Below, one piece after another: positions 41,081 to 49,197 of a DNA stretch of 64,000 nucleotides. This DNA is from Methanoregula sp964409915 (lineage in GTDB: Archaea > Halobacteriota > Methanomicrobia > Methanomicrobiales > Methanospirillaceae). Position numbers and translations under genes: made by a program. The notes below the pieces were generated by a model. That model worked only from the letters and a program-made list of their open reading frames with translations, had not been told where the DNA came from and did not search any database. Numbering within the stretch: the first letter of the stretch is position 1; the number at the start of each line of letters is the position of its first letter. The stretch is taken from the NCBI GenBank assembly GCA_964409915.1, contig CAYPEQ010000008.1, forward strand, positions 1-64,000, read 5' to 3'.

Positions 41081-41796
41081 TCAAGGCACTCCCTGTATCC
41101 GCGTAGCTTGATATCCTTTAAGATTTCCCGGGGGTTCCCGTGGCATTTGATCATACCGTCACACATCACATGTCCCTTGTCTGCATCAAGGTAATCAAGG
41201 ATGAATCCCGTATGGGTGATCACAAGACCGCTTTTTGCCCGGGTTACGATCCTTTTCTCTTTTTCGAGGAGCGATCCAATGGCGTTTCCTATCAGTGAGA
41301 TATTTTCAAGATCGACGCCACTTTCCGGTTCGTCAAGCATGACAAAGTCTGGGTTCTGGACCATGAGCTGGAGCACTTCACTCCTTTTGATTTCCCCGCC
41401 GGAAAACCCCTTGTTGATGTCCCGTTCAAGAAAAGCGCCCATATGCACCGATTTGGCAAGCTCCGGAATATCGGTACTGCTGTCCCGGGAGATCGCAGTA
41501 AGAAGCTTACCCAGCTTAAGCCCGGAGATTGTCGGTGGGCGCTGGAAGAGCATTCCCATTCCCCGTTTGGCACGTTCATCGGAGTGCATTGCAGTCACAT
41601 CCTCTCCATTGAAGGTGATCTTTCCTTTGGTAATGGTGTAATTTGAAAAGCCCATCAGGGTCATAAGAAGTGTCGTCTTACCGGAGCCATTGGGGCCCAT
41701 GAGCACATGGGTCTCTCCGGCATCGATGTGAAGGTTGATACCGTGCAACACCTCTTTGTCTCCGATGTTCACATGCAGATCTTCGATGTCCAGCAT
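41065..41796 (-). CDS. sufC: SufC ABC-type ATPase
   Basis: SufC powers Fe-S cluster assembly with SufB. The protein (243 residues from the ATG at 41796) has the Walker A G-P-N-G-S-G-K-T-T-L, the ABC signature F-S-G-G-E-I-K-R, Walker B F-V-M-L-D-E-P-E-S-G and the switch H at I-T-H. The frame is open to 41832, but those 12 residues look non-homologous. Neither ATG has a strong ribosome site, so 41796 is chosen by alignment with L-x-I-x-D-L. A TATA-like run lies further upstream. Confidence 0.93.
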   Translation of the reverse strand: MLDIEDLHVNIGDKEVLHGINLHIDAGETHVLMGPNGSGKTTLLMTLMGFSNYTITKGKITFNGEDVTAMHSDERAKRGMGMLFQRPPTISGLKLGKLLTAISRDSSTDIPELAKSVHMGAFLERDINKGFSGGEIKRSEVLQLMVQNPDFVMLDEPESGVDLENISLIGNAIGSLLEKEKRIVTRAKSGLVITHTGFILDYLDADKGHVMCDGMIKCHGNPREILKDIKLRGYRECLECRQS

Positions 41797-41977
41797 ACGA
41801 TAAACCGGATGAGTGTATGTCGATGTCTGCATTAAACGCTTTTCACTGTACCTTAGTATCTACCATTTTATCGGTGAAAAGTAAAACAAAGGTTGTGGAT
41901 AAAGAGATTAAGTAACACAGGAGATGGGTGTTCTTTATCTCTTCTGGTACATCAGTACTTTAAAGGATGCGTGATCT

Positions 41978-42838
41978 GTGCGCCAAGAAAAAGTGAAGGA
42001 CAAAGCCGGAAAAGCAAAGGTCCGGAAAGGCTCTAAAGATGCAAAACAATCTTTGTATTCCCGAGATATCCCAGATATCAGGCCTTTTATTAACCGAATC
42101 ATCTGCGGCGACACCCTTGGCATCCTTGGTAATCTCCCGTCAGAAAGCATCGATCTTATCATCACTTCACCGCCGTATAATTTTGGTCATGTGTATGCTC
42201 AGGATCCTCATGATGATACCCATGAGTGGAACGAATATTTTGCAACCCTCAAGGCCATCTGGCAGGAATGCGTACGGGTACTCATTCCAGGGGGGAGAAT
42301 TGCGGTCAATATCCAGCCACTTTTCTCGGACTATGTACCGACCCATCATATCATATCAAACCAGCTCTTGGAACTTGGGCTTCTCTGGAAAGCGGAGTTT
42401 CTCTGGGAAAAAAACAACTACAACGCCAAGTATACGGCGTGGGGAAGCTGGAAGTCCCCATCAATGCCTTATATAAAATACACTTGGGAGTTCGTTGAAG
42501 TCTTTGACAAGGGTACCCATAAAAAGACTGGCAAACGTGAAGATATTGATATTACGGCAGATGAATTCAAGGAATGGGTGATAGGTCGATGGAAGATCAC
42601 TCCTGAGCGCCGGATGAAGGAGTTTGGTCACCCGGCAATGTTCCCTGAGGAGCTTCCACGGAGGATAATGAAACTCTTCTCGTTTAAAAACGATATTATA
42701 CTCGACCCGTTCAACGGTGCAGGAACAACCACGCTTGCCGCGGCAAATTCAGGAAGACGGTATATTGGGATCGATATCTCCCAACAGTACTGCAACATGG
42801 CAGAACGGCGTCTGCATACAGCAAAGGCAGCAGAATGA
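41978..42838 (+). CDS. Orphan DNA methyltransferase (probable N4-cytosine type)
   Basis: The 286-residue protein is a beta-class DNA methyltransferase. The catalytic T-S-P-P-Y is at residues 63-67, and the SAM-binding D-P-F-N-G-A-G-T-T is at 243-251. S-P-P-Y is typical of N4-cytosine enzymes. The middle resembles the methanogen enzymes that modify CTAG (M.MjaI type), but the target is not certain. The start is GTG with an AAGGATG site 8 bases upstream. No restriction endonuclease lies beside it, so it looks like a solitary methylase. The first 35 residues are very basic. Confidence 0.88.
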   Translation: MRQEKVKDKAGKAKVRKGSKDAKQSLYSRDIPDIRPFINRIICGDTLGILGNLPSESIDLIITSPPYNFGHVYAQDPHDDTHEWNEYFATLKAIWQECVRVLIPGGRIAVNIQPLFSDYVPTHHIISNQLLELGLLWKAEFLWEKNNYNAKYTAWGSWKSPSMPYIKYTWEFVEVFDKGTHKKTGKREDIDITADEFKEWVIGRWKITPERRMKEFGHPAMFPEELPRRIMKLFSFKNDIILDPFNGAGTTTLAAANSGRRYIGIDISQQYCNMAERRLHTAKAAE

Positions 42839-42882
42839 TGATGACAATAAGATATCTATCAATCCGATACATTGCAGTATTT

Positions 42883-43674
42883 TCATTTTATTAGATCTTG
42901 GATATCTCCGACAGTATTCAGAACAGCCGCTGGTCGAATAGTACTTTTTTCAAATACATCTTCGCGGAACTTGCCGGTCTTCACAAGGATGCCGCGTATA
43001 CCTGAGGCCTGTGCACCGCCGATGTCGGTGAAAATATCGTCGCCTATCATCACGGTTTCTTTGGCAGAAAGCCCCATATCGCCCAATGCAAGGCTGAAGA
43101 ATTCCTTTGAGGGTTTCCCCACTACTATGGCGGTCTTTCCGGTTGCGTATTCGAGAGCTTCAACAAAAGGCCCTGCCGAGAGCGAAAGTCCTTCGGATGC
43201 CATCCAGTAACGGTCTTTTTCAAGCGCGATAATATCAGCTCCCTCCATAACACACCGGAAGGCCTGGTTCATACTGGCGTATGTTACCCTGTCCCCTGCA
43301 TCGCCGATTATTACATAGTCAACTGCAGTCGAATCGGTTTCGATACTGATACTTTCAAAGTCCCGGTCCACATCTCCAGTGGTGAGGAGACATGCCCGGT
43401 GTTTTCCTGATTCTTTCATGTATTTAACCGCTGCAAGCGGCGGCGTGAATAGTGCATTTTTGGGAATATCAAACCCCAGATTATCCAACCGTGCCGCAAG
43501 GGTAGCTCGGCACTTCCGCGTCGAGTTCGATACACACCTGAACGGGAAACCCTGTGTTTTGAGCAGTTCAATTGCTCCCCGGGCTCCTGCTATAGCGGTG
43601 TCTCCTGTCGTAAGAACACCATCTATATCAATTAAAAATCCGTTCACATTCCCAAGGGTCATTACGGTTTCCAT
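42883..43674 (-). CDS. HAD-family hydrolase (NagD/HDHD2-like)
   Basis: The 263-residue phosphatase has the HAD motif I D16-I-D18-G-V-L, the S-N-S-T motif II near 49, and the G-K-P-S-K with G-D-D-I-F-T-D-I C-terminal motif IV. This is the IIA cap type of NagD and HDHD2, which act on small phosphate esters. The natural substrate is not visible. It starts 13 bases inside the upstream amidotransferase gene, so the two are translated together. Confidence 0.88.
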   Translation of the reverse strand: METVMTLGNVNGFLIDIDGVLTTGDTAIAGARGAIELLKTQGFPFRCVSNSTRKCRATLAARLDNLGFDIPKNALFTPPLAAVKYMKESGKHRACLLTTGDVDRDFESISIETDSTAVDYVIIGDAGDRVTYASMNQAFRCVMEGADIIALEKDRYWMASEGLSLSAGPFVEALEYATGKTAIVVGKPSKEFFSLALGDMGLSAKETVMIGDDIFTDIGGAQASGIRGILVKTGKFREDVFEKSTIRPAAVLNTVGDIQDLIK

Positions 43675-44336
43675 CCGGTTTGTTTATTCCAGCAGGTACA
43701 GAAGGCATCCAGAATCGTGATGGAGAGCTGCCTGTATCCCTCTATTCTCTTTTCTACCTCTTTGAGTAAAGGTAATCGCATCGTGTCATTTAGATCTCGT
43801 AACCACGTTGCTATCACCGGGGCCGTCACTTCCGGGTGAAACTGGATACCGACTGCGTTGTGGATAATAAAGGCTTGGTTTGTGACCACATCTCCCTTGG
43901 CAAGAAGATTTGCCCCCTCCGGGAGTTCAAAAGTTTCAGCATGCCAATGAAAGACCTCAAATGACGTTGGGAAAACCTGCTGCCAGGCCGGTGAACAGCC
44001 GTATATGGTCCGCCATCCAATCTCTTTTTCATCTGCAAAAACCCGTTTTCCGCACGCAGTTGCGATCATCTGGGCACCGAGGCATATCCCCAGTACCGTG
44101 CAATCGCGTTCTATCGCCACCCTTACTAGTTTTTTTTCAGCAGAAAGAAATGGATAGAGATTCTCATCGTTGACGGACATCTGGCCACCTAAAATAATAA
44201 GCTTTTCCGGTGGATTGTCCGGGAGTTTATCCTGCTCGTACAGCCGGAGGATTCGGAAAGATTCGTTGTGGGCATTAAGGTATTCAGTGATGGTACCCGC
44301 AGGTTCATTCTCCCCGTGTTGAAGGATCGTGATCAT
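43662..44336 (-). CDS. Class I glutamine amidotransferase-like protein
   Basis: The 224-residue protein has the class I fold with the G-I-C-L-G-A-Q nucleophile loop near 83-89 and a V-G-I-Q-F-H-P-E-V segment carrying the catalytic His and Glu near 168-172. It resembles the stand-alone GMP-synthase-type amidotransferases often found apart from GuaA. Which synthase it serves, or whether it acts as a peptidase-like hydrolase, cannot be told. It is coupled to the downstream HAD phosphatase. Confidence 0.85.
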   Translation of the reverse strand: MITILQHGENEPAGTITEYLNAHNESFRILRLYEQDKLPDNPPEKLIILGGQMSVNDENLYPFLSAEKKLVRVAIERDCTVLGICLGAQMIATACGKRVFADEKEIGWRTIYGCSPAWQQVFPTSFEVFHWHAETFELPEGANLLAKGDVVTNQAFIIHNAVGIQFHPEVTAPVIATWLRDLNDTMRLPLLKEVEKRIEGYRQLSITILDAFCTCWNKQTGWKP

Positions 44337-44444
44337 CGAAAAAAGATATGTGCAGCGTTATGATGAGGATTCGCATCACTTTCACGCCTCGCGGCCGGTC
44401 TTTAATTGGTTAGTTCCCGGACTTTCCTGTGCAGGTGTAGCCTT

Positions 44445-45521
44445 ATGCATGTAGAAAGCAGGATCGCATCACTTTGGCAGCAGCGGATGGATACACTCAG
44501 GGAGTATAATGTTGTCCGCGATGGAAATATCTTTGGTGCAGGTCTCGCCGGAAGCTGTGTTTTTTCATCGGAATATGATAAGGCAAAAACCCTTCTCGAC
44601 AATCTGATGACCAAGTATGAAGGCGTTTCATTCAATTCACTGCTTTCTGGCGTCGAGATCACAAATGAAAGTGGTAGCTGTTTTGCGCTTGAGAGCAATT
44701 GTGATCTGCCTTCATTGACATTCGATACAAATCGTTTGGAACGTGAGATGCTTGGCGATCTTACCCTTGTTCGTGGGGTGGGTGAAGTGACCCAGCGGCG
44801 TCTGAAGGCGCGGGGCTACCAGACAATTATTGATCTTACCACTCATCCGAAGTTTAGACCCGTAGCGAGACAGGTTCTGGAGCTCCTGACCTGTGCTGAC
44901 CCGGCTAATGTAATGGATCTTGTCGGTATGCGACATGAGAAATCGCACCGTTTCTCTCTTGGATCCGCCAGTTCGTTTGATTCTGATGATTATGTATTCC
45001 TGGATATCGAAACGCTCGGACTTTTTTCCCGGCCGATCATTCTTTTCGGTATTGGAACTATTGAACAGAACCGTCTTATTGTCCGACAGTATTTGCTTCG
45101 CGACATTGGTGAGGAAGCCTCAGCATTATCCGAGATTGCTTCCCGGTGTATTTCAGGTCGAAAGGCACTTGTAACGTTTAACGGGAAGGCTTTTGATCTG
45201 CCCTATATACAGGACAGGCTTGCCTACTATGGTCTGGGTGCAATACCCCGTATCCCGCATTTTGACATGTTGCATTTCACCCGGCGCCGATGGAAAAACC
45301 AGTTTTCTTCCTGCCGTCTCTCTGTCATAGAGTCTGCCATCCTTAAAATTAACCGGACTGATGATCTTCCCGGCCAGATGGTGCCTGAATTTTATGAGAC
45401 CTACCTCAGGACACAGAATTGTGGCCCTCTCCTCCCTATTGTAGATCACAACCGGCAGGACGTGATCTCGCTAACTCTTCTTTTCTTCTATCTTTTAGAG
45501 GAGTACTATGGCTGTAGCTGA
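44445..45521 (+). CDS. YprB/MrfB-like ribonuclease-H-fold nuclease with a helix-hairpin-helix region
   Basis: The 358-residue protein has an N-terminal helix-hairpin-helix-like segment (G-V-G-E-V-T-Q-R-R-L-K-A-R-G-Y around residues 113-127). A DEDD-type 3'-5' exonuclease fold follows, with D-I-E-T-L-G-L near 183, F-N-G-K-x-F-D-L-P-Y near 245 and the terminal D-x-x-D (H-N-R-Q-D) near 337. It resembles Bacillus YprB (MrfB). The ATG at 44445 is chosen because an AGGTG site lies 8 bases upstream; the frame upstream starts at a TTG. Its stop overlaps the helicase gene start by 14 bases. Confidence 0.87.
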   Translation: MHVESRIASLWQQRMDTLREYNVVRDGNIFGAGLAGSCVFSSEYDKAKTLLDNLMTKYEGVSFNSLLSGVEITNESGSCFALESNCDLPSLTFDTNRLEREMLGDLTLVRGVGEVTQRRLKARGYQTIIDLTTHPKFRPVARQVLELLTCADPANVMDLVGMRHEKSHRFSLGSASSFDSDDYVFLDIETLGLFSRPIILFGIGTIEQNRLIVRQYLLRDIGEEASALSEIASRCISGRKALVTFNGKAFDLPYIQDRLAYYGLGAIPRIPHFDMLHFTRRRWKNQFSSCRLSVIESAILKINRTDDLPGQMVPEFYETYLRTQNCGPLLPIVDHNRQDVISLTLLFFYLLEEYYGCS

Positions 45522-47817
45522 TGTTGTCCGGCTTCTTGGTACAAACCCGGTTTACCGCAGCCGGGTTACCTGCAGAGATGTTTCTGATCCAATACCTGCC
45601 CGGCACGGCACGTTAGACGTTCCTCTCCCGGGTGCACTCGATTCCTATCTGGCACAAAATAATATTCAATTATATTCCCACCAGTGTGAAGCAATCAATG
45701 CTCTTGTTGCCGGTAAGAATGTGATTTTAACCACGCCTACGGCAAGCGGAAAAACCCTTGCGTTTAATATCCCTGTTTTTGCACGTCTTGCTGCAGAACC
45801 GGATGCAAGAGCACTATATCTTTATCCCACAAAAGCACTCTCAAATGACCAGTACGCCACGCTCGCCTCAATGGAAAAATATACCGGTATTCCAGCGAAA
45901 CCGGCTATCTATGACGGTGACACGCCGCAGTCGAAACGTGCAGCGATCCGGGAACATTCCCGGATTGTCATTTCTAATCCCCACGAACTTCATCAGGTAC
46001 TGTCATGGCACGCAAAATGGAGTTTCTTTTTCTCCAACCTGAAGTTTGTCGTAATTGATGAAGCTCATCGGTACCGGGGAATATTCGGATCCCAGATTGC
46101 GTTTTTAATAAGGCGTTTCCTGAGGGTGGCCCGTTTTTATGGATCCGATCCGCAGTTTGTCCTCTCGACAGCAACTCTTGCAAATCCCGAAGAGTTTGCC
46201 AGACGACTGGTTGGCCTGTCCTTTAAACTGGTCGATACTGATGGATCGCCACATGGGACTCGTCACTTTGTGTTATACAATCCATTCTATGAGGGGATCG
46301 GAGAACGTTCCGCTCACCAGGAAACAAAGGATCTCCTGCTCTCCTGCGTCAAAAGTGATCTCCAGACTCTTTGCTTTACCGGTTCTAGGAAAATGGCGGA
46401 GCTTGTTACAGTATGGGCACGGGAGGATGCTCATCGCACATCCGCACGGTTGGCGGAGACAATCTGTGCGTACCGGGCAGGGTACCTTCCCGAGGAACGG
46501 CGCATAATCGAGCGTCAGTTAAAAAACGGGGAGATACGGGGTGTTGTCTCGACAAATGCGCTCGAACTTGGCATCGACATAGGCTCGCTTGATGCTGTAA
46601 TAATAGACGGTTATCCTGGCACCATGATGTCGGTTCGACAACAGTCAGGGCGTTCCGGCCGCAAAGGGGGGGAATCACTTGCTGTACTTGTAGCCCATTC
46701 AAATCCTCTTGACCAGTACTTCATGCATCATCCGGAAGCATTTTTTTCCCGGTCTCACGAGCATGCAATCATTGACACGGACAACCCTTACATCGTTTCA
46801 GGACATCTTCTTTGCGCAGCGGCGGAATTACCGATAAACGAGGAGAAGGATGCCAGAGTATTCGGGGAGTCTTTTGCACCTCTCCTTGCTGGGTTCGCAG
46901 AAACCGGACTTCTCAAAAAGACCCCCCGGGGATGGGTTTATGCCGGCAGAGGCCGGGCGGCCGATACCGTCAGGCTCGATGGTATGGCAGGAGAGAGTTT
47001 CCGGATCCTGTGCAACGGCAGGATGCTTGAGACCATGGACCGGGCACAGGCATACCGCGAGGCACACAAGGGCGCGATCATGCTGCATCAGGGTGAAACC
47101 TACGTGATAAATGAAATGGACCTTGAGACCCACACTATCAGGGTCAGCGAAACCGATGTGGATTATTATACCCAGCCGTTAAAAGAGGTCGATCTCCGCA
47201 TTCTCGAGACCCTTGAAACACGTGATATAAACGGGGTAAAATGCGCATTTGGTGATGTCGAAGTTACTGAACAGTACACCGCCTATAAGATTAAACGCGG
47301 CGACACAATTCTCGGTATTGAACCGCTTCTCCTTCCACAACTTACTTTCCGCACGAAAGCATTCTGGCTCGTCTTGCCCGATCCGGTAGCAGCATCAGTT
47401 GTTGCATCGGAACTTGACCTCGCTGGAGGTCTGCATGGTGCAGAACATGCGCTTATCGCTCTTATGCCTCTGTATGTAATGTGCGATCGATGGGATATCG
47501 GTGGCCTTTCCTCTCCTTCATTTGGAGAAAACGGGGAGCCGGTAATCTTTGTTTATGACGGGTATGAAGGAGGGATTGGTCTTGCAGAGAAAGCGTTTAC
47601 CCTTCTTCCCTCACTCTTCTTAAGCGCATATGAGCTTGTCCGTGATTGTCCCTGCAAAAAAGGCTGCCCGTCTTGTATATACTCCCCCAAATGCGGTAAC
47701 GATAATGTGCCTTTGGACAAAGATGCAACCGTGCTTATCATTGCTTGTATCAGTACCTGCCCCACTACAAAGGAATTGTCAGAATATGTAGTAAAGCCGG
47801 AACACGCGACTCCCTGA
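45508..47817 (+). CDS. YprA/MrfA-like DEAD/DEAH-box helicase with a Cys cluster
   Basis: The 769-residue protein is a superfamily 2 DNA helicase. Walker A is T-P-T-A-S-G-K-T at residues 76-83, D-E-A-H lies near 183, S-T-A-T is motif III and the Q-x-x-G-R-x-G-R motif VI lies near 377-384. A C-terminal DUF1998 domain ends in the four-Cys group C-P-C-K-K-G-C-P-S-C-I-Y-S-P-K-C near 713-728. Bacillus MrfA, of this group, acts with nuclease MrfB in repair of mitomycin C lesions; the nuclease partner lies next door here. A GAGGAG site precedes the ATG. Confidence 0.93.
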   Translation: MAVADVVRLLGTNPVYRSRVTCRDVSDPIPARHGTLDVPLPGALDSYLAQNNIQLYSHQCEAINALVAGKNVILTTPTASGKTLAFNIPVFARLAAEPDARALYLYPTKALSNDQYATLASMEKYTGIPAKPAIYDGDTPQSKRAAIREHSRIVISNPHELHQVLSWHAKWSFFFSNLKFVVIDEAHRYRGIFGSQIAFLIRRFLRVARFYGSDPQFVLSTATLANPEEFARRLVGLSFKLVDTDGSPHGTRHFVLYNPFYEGIGERSAHQETKDLLLSCVKSDLQTLCFTGSRKMAELVTVWAREDAHRTSARLAETICAYRAGYLPEERRIIERQLKNGEIRGVVSTNALELGIDIGSLDAVIIDGYPGTMMSVRQQSGRSGRKGGESLAVLVAHSNPLDQYFMHHPEAFFSRSHEHAIIDTDNPYIVSGHLLCAAAELPINEEKDARVFGESFAPLLAGFAETGLLKKTPRGWVYAGRGRAADTVRLDGMAGESFRILCNGRMLETMDRAQAYREAHKGAIMLHQGETYVINEMDLETHTIRVSETDVDYYTQPLKEVDLRILETLETRDINGVKCAFGDVEVTEQYTAYKIKRGDTILGIEPLLLPQLTFRTKAFWLVLPDPVAASVVASELDLAGGLHGAEHALIALMPLYVMCDRWDIGGLSSPSFGENGEPVIFVYDGYEGGIGLAEKAFTLLPSLFLSAYELVRDCPCKKGCPSCIYSPKCGNDNVPLDKDATVLIIACISTCPTTKELSEYVVKPEHATP

Positions 47818-47819
47818 TA

Positions 47820-48053
47820 TCAATCTATTAGAACAACCCGCCTCTCCGGTTCAGGTATATCATCTTCGAAAATAAACAGGTCGTCGATTTTTGCATCCAG
47901 AGTCTTTGCAATATCGTGTGCAAGCCGTAGTGAAGGGTTGTACTTTCCCTGTTCGAGAAAAACGATCGTTTCGCGCCGCACGCCGACTTTTTTTGCAAGG
48001 CCTTCCTGTGTGAGAGATACGCGATTTCGATATTTCCTTATGTTTGTCTGCAT
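47820..48053 (-). CDS. XRE-family helix-turn-helix regulator
   Basis: The 77-residue protein is a single-domain XRE repressor-like regulator. The helix-turn-helix at about residues 13-33 reads L-T-Q-E-G-L-A-K-K-V-G-V-R-R-E-T-I, then L-E-Q-G-K-Y-N-P-S-L. The C-terminal part is short and acidic and may form the dimer. The ATG at 48053 is preferred over one 18 bases upstream because a GGGGAG site lies ten bases before it. It diverges from the phosphoribulokinase gene, with two matching 18-bp repeats in the shared promoter. Confidence 0.85.
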   Translation of the reverse strand: MQTNIRKYRNRVSLTQEGLAKKVGVRRETIVFLEQGKYNPSLRLAHDIAKTLDAKIDDLFIFEDDIPEPERRVVLID

Positions 48054-48087
48054 TTTGAACAAACTCCCCATTTGATGTGCTCAATTA

Positions 48088-48105
48088 TGTTATTTATTTC
48101 TAACA
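48088..48105. promoter_or_regulatory. Operator-like repeat 1 (TGTTA-N8-TAACA)
   Basis: These 18 bases form an inverted repeat (TGTTA, eight bases, TAACA). They match the second repeat at 16 of 18 positions. The sequence overlaps the expected TATA region of the XRE gene. A dimeric XRE protein would fit such a half-site spacing. Confidence 0.6.
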
Positions 48106-48117
48106 CAAATCTCTTTT

Positions 48118-48135
48118 TGTTGTATATTTCTAACA
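48118..48135. promoter_or_regulatory. Operator-like repeat 2 (TGTTG-N8-TAACA)
   Basis: This is the second copy of the 18-bp sequence, exactly 30 bp from the first. It includes GTATATTTC, which could be the TATA box of phosphoribulokinase. Thirty base pairs is about three turns, so two dimers would sit on one face of the helix. Confidence 0.6.
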
Positions 48136-48209
48136 TATTTGTGATTTTCGATAAATGGTATCTCATCCGCGTGACTTATGACGCATGGCATCGCAAGTAC
48201 CCTTAACAC

Positions 48210-49178
48210 ATGCACCAAATCCCCCACTTCAAGGAAATTATCGCAAGGTCCCCACGGGTTTTTATTATTGGTGTGATCGGGGATAGCGGTTCGGGAAAGA
48301 CGACATTCACTAACGCCATCCGCCAGATATTCGGGCCCGATATGGTAGCGACTATTACCCTTGATGATTACCACAAATTTGACCGGGAAAAGCGCTATCG
48401 CCTCAATATTACCCCTCTTCACCCGGATGCGAACAATCTTACGCAGCTTGAATCTGATGTGGCACGGCTTAAGAAGGGAAAGGCAATTGAAAAGCCGGTA
48501 TACAATCATACGACCGGTACCTTCGATCCCCCAATCCCGTTTTCCTCTAAAAAGATCATCATTCTTGAAGGACTTCACACACTCTATTCACCGGCTTTAC
48601 GGGAACTGGTAGATTTTTCCGTTTTTGTGGATCCGGATCAGGAAATCAAATACGCGTGGAAGAGACAGCGTGACATCAGTCAGCGAGGGTATTCATCTGT
48701 TGATGTAAGTAATGAGATCGTTCGGCGCGAAGCTGATTATGAGGCCTATGTCAAGCCCCAGCGCTGTATGGCTGATGCTATTATACGAATCAAATATTCC
48801 AAGTACGGATTGGTGCTGGGGCCGACAAAGAACATTTATTCGATCTCGCTTCTCCTGAACCCCACGGATCAGACAATTCGTGACGTCGCATTATCTATCG
48901 ACCTCACTTCTCTTCTGGCGTTCCGCGAAAGCAATTTTTGCATCGAGTTTTCTGATGAGAAGATAGAATGTGCCTTCCTGCGTGCCCTGACCTTTGATGG
49001 CGAGATGAATTATGACACGGTACGGAAACTGGAAATATCCGTCGAACAGCAGACGGGTGTACATCCAATCACCATGTTCGAGAACAGGAAAACCGTGACC
49101 GCCACGGATATTGTCCAGCTTATTCTCTCGTGGAGGATTATAAACCGCCGGATTTTCCTGCAGGAAAAATTCTTATGA
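48210..49178 (+). CDS. prk: Phosphoribulokinase (archaeal)
   Basis: PRK phosphorylates ribulose 5-phosphate to ribulose 1,5-bisphosphate, the RuBisCO substrate. The 322-residue protein has Walker A G-D-S-G-S-G-K-T at 24-31 and D-D-Y-H-K-F-D near 47-53. It also has I-L-E-G-L-H-T-L-Y near 113-121 and a C-terminal domain typical of the archaeal PRK studied in Methanospirillum. There PRK and type III RuBisCO work in the reductive hexulose-phosphate cycle. RuBisCO is not in this window. There is no clear ribosome site before the ATG. It is the divergent partner of the XRE regulator. Confidence 0.9.
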   Translation: MHQIPHFKEIIARSPRVFIIGVIGDSGSGKTTFTNAIRQIFGPDMVATITLDDYHKFDREKRYRLNITPLHPDANNLTQLESDVARLKKGKAIEKPVYNHTTGTFDPPIPFSSKKIIILEGLHTLYSPALRELVDFSVFVDPDQEIKYAWKRQRDISQRGYSSVDVSNEIVRREADYEAYVKPQRCMADAIIRIKYSKYGLVLGPTKNIYSISLLLNPTDQTIRDVALSIDLTSLLAFRESNFCIEFSDEKIECAFLRALTFDGEMNYDTVRKLEISVEQQTGVHPITMFENRKTVTATDIVQLILSWRIINRRIFLQEKFL

Positions 49179-49197
49179 GGTAAAAAAGACAAAAAAT

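Noticed and set aside
41833..41977. A restriction endonuclease partner for the DNA methylase
   Set aside because: The gap is only 145 bases, and the neighbours are SufC and a HAD phosphatase, so no partner is present beside it.
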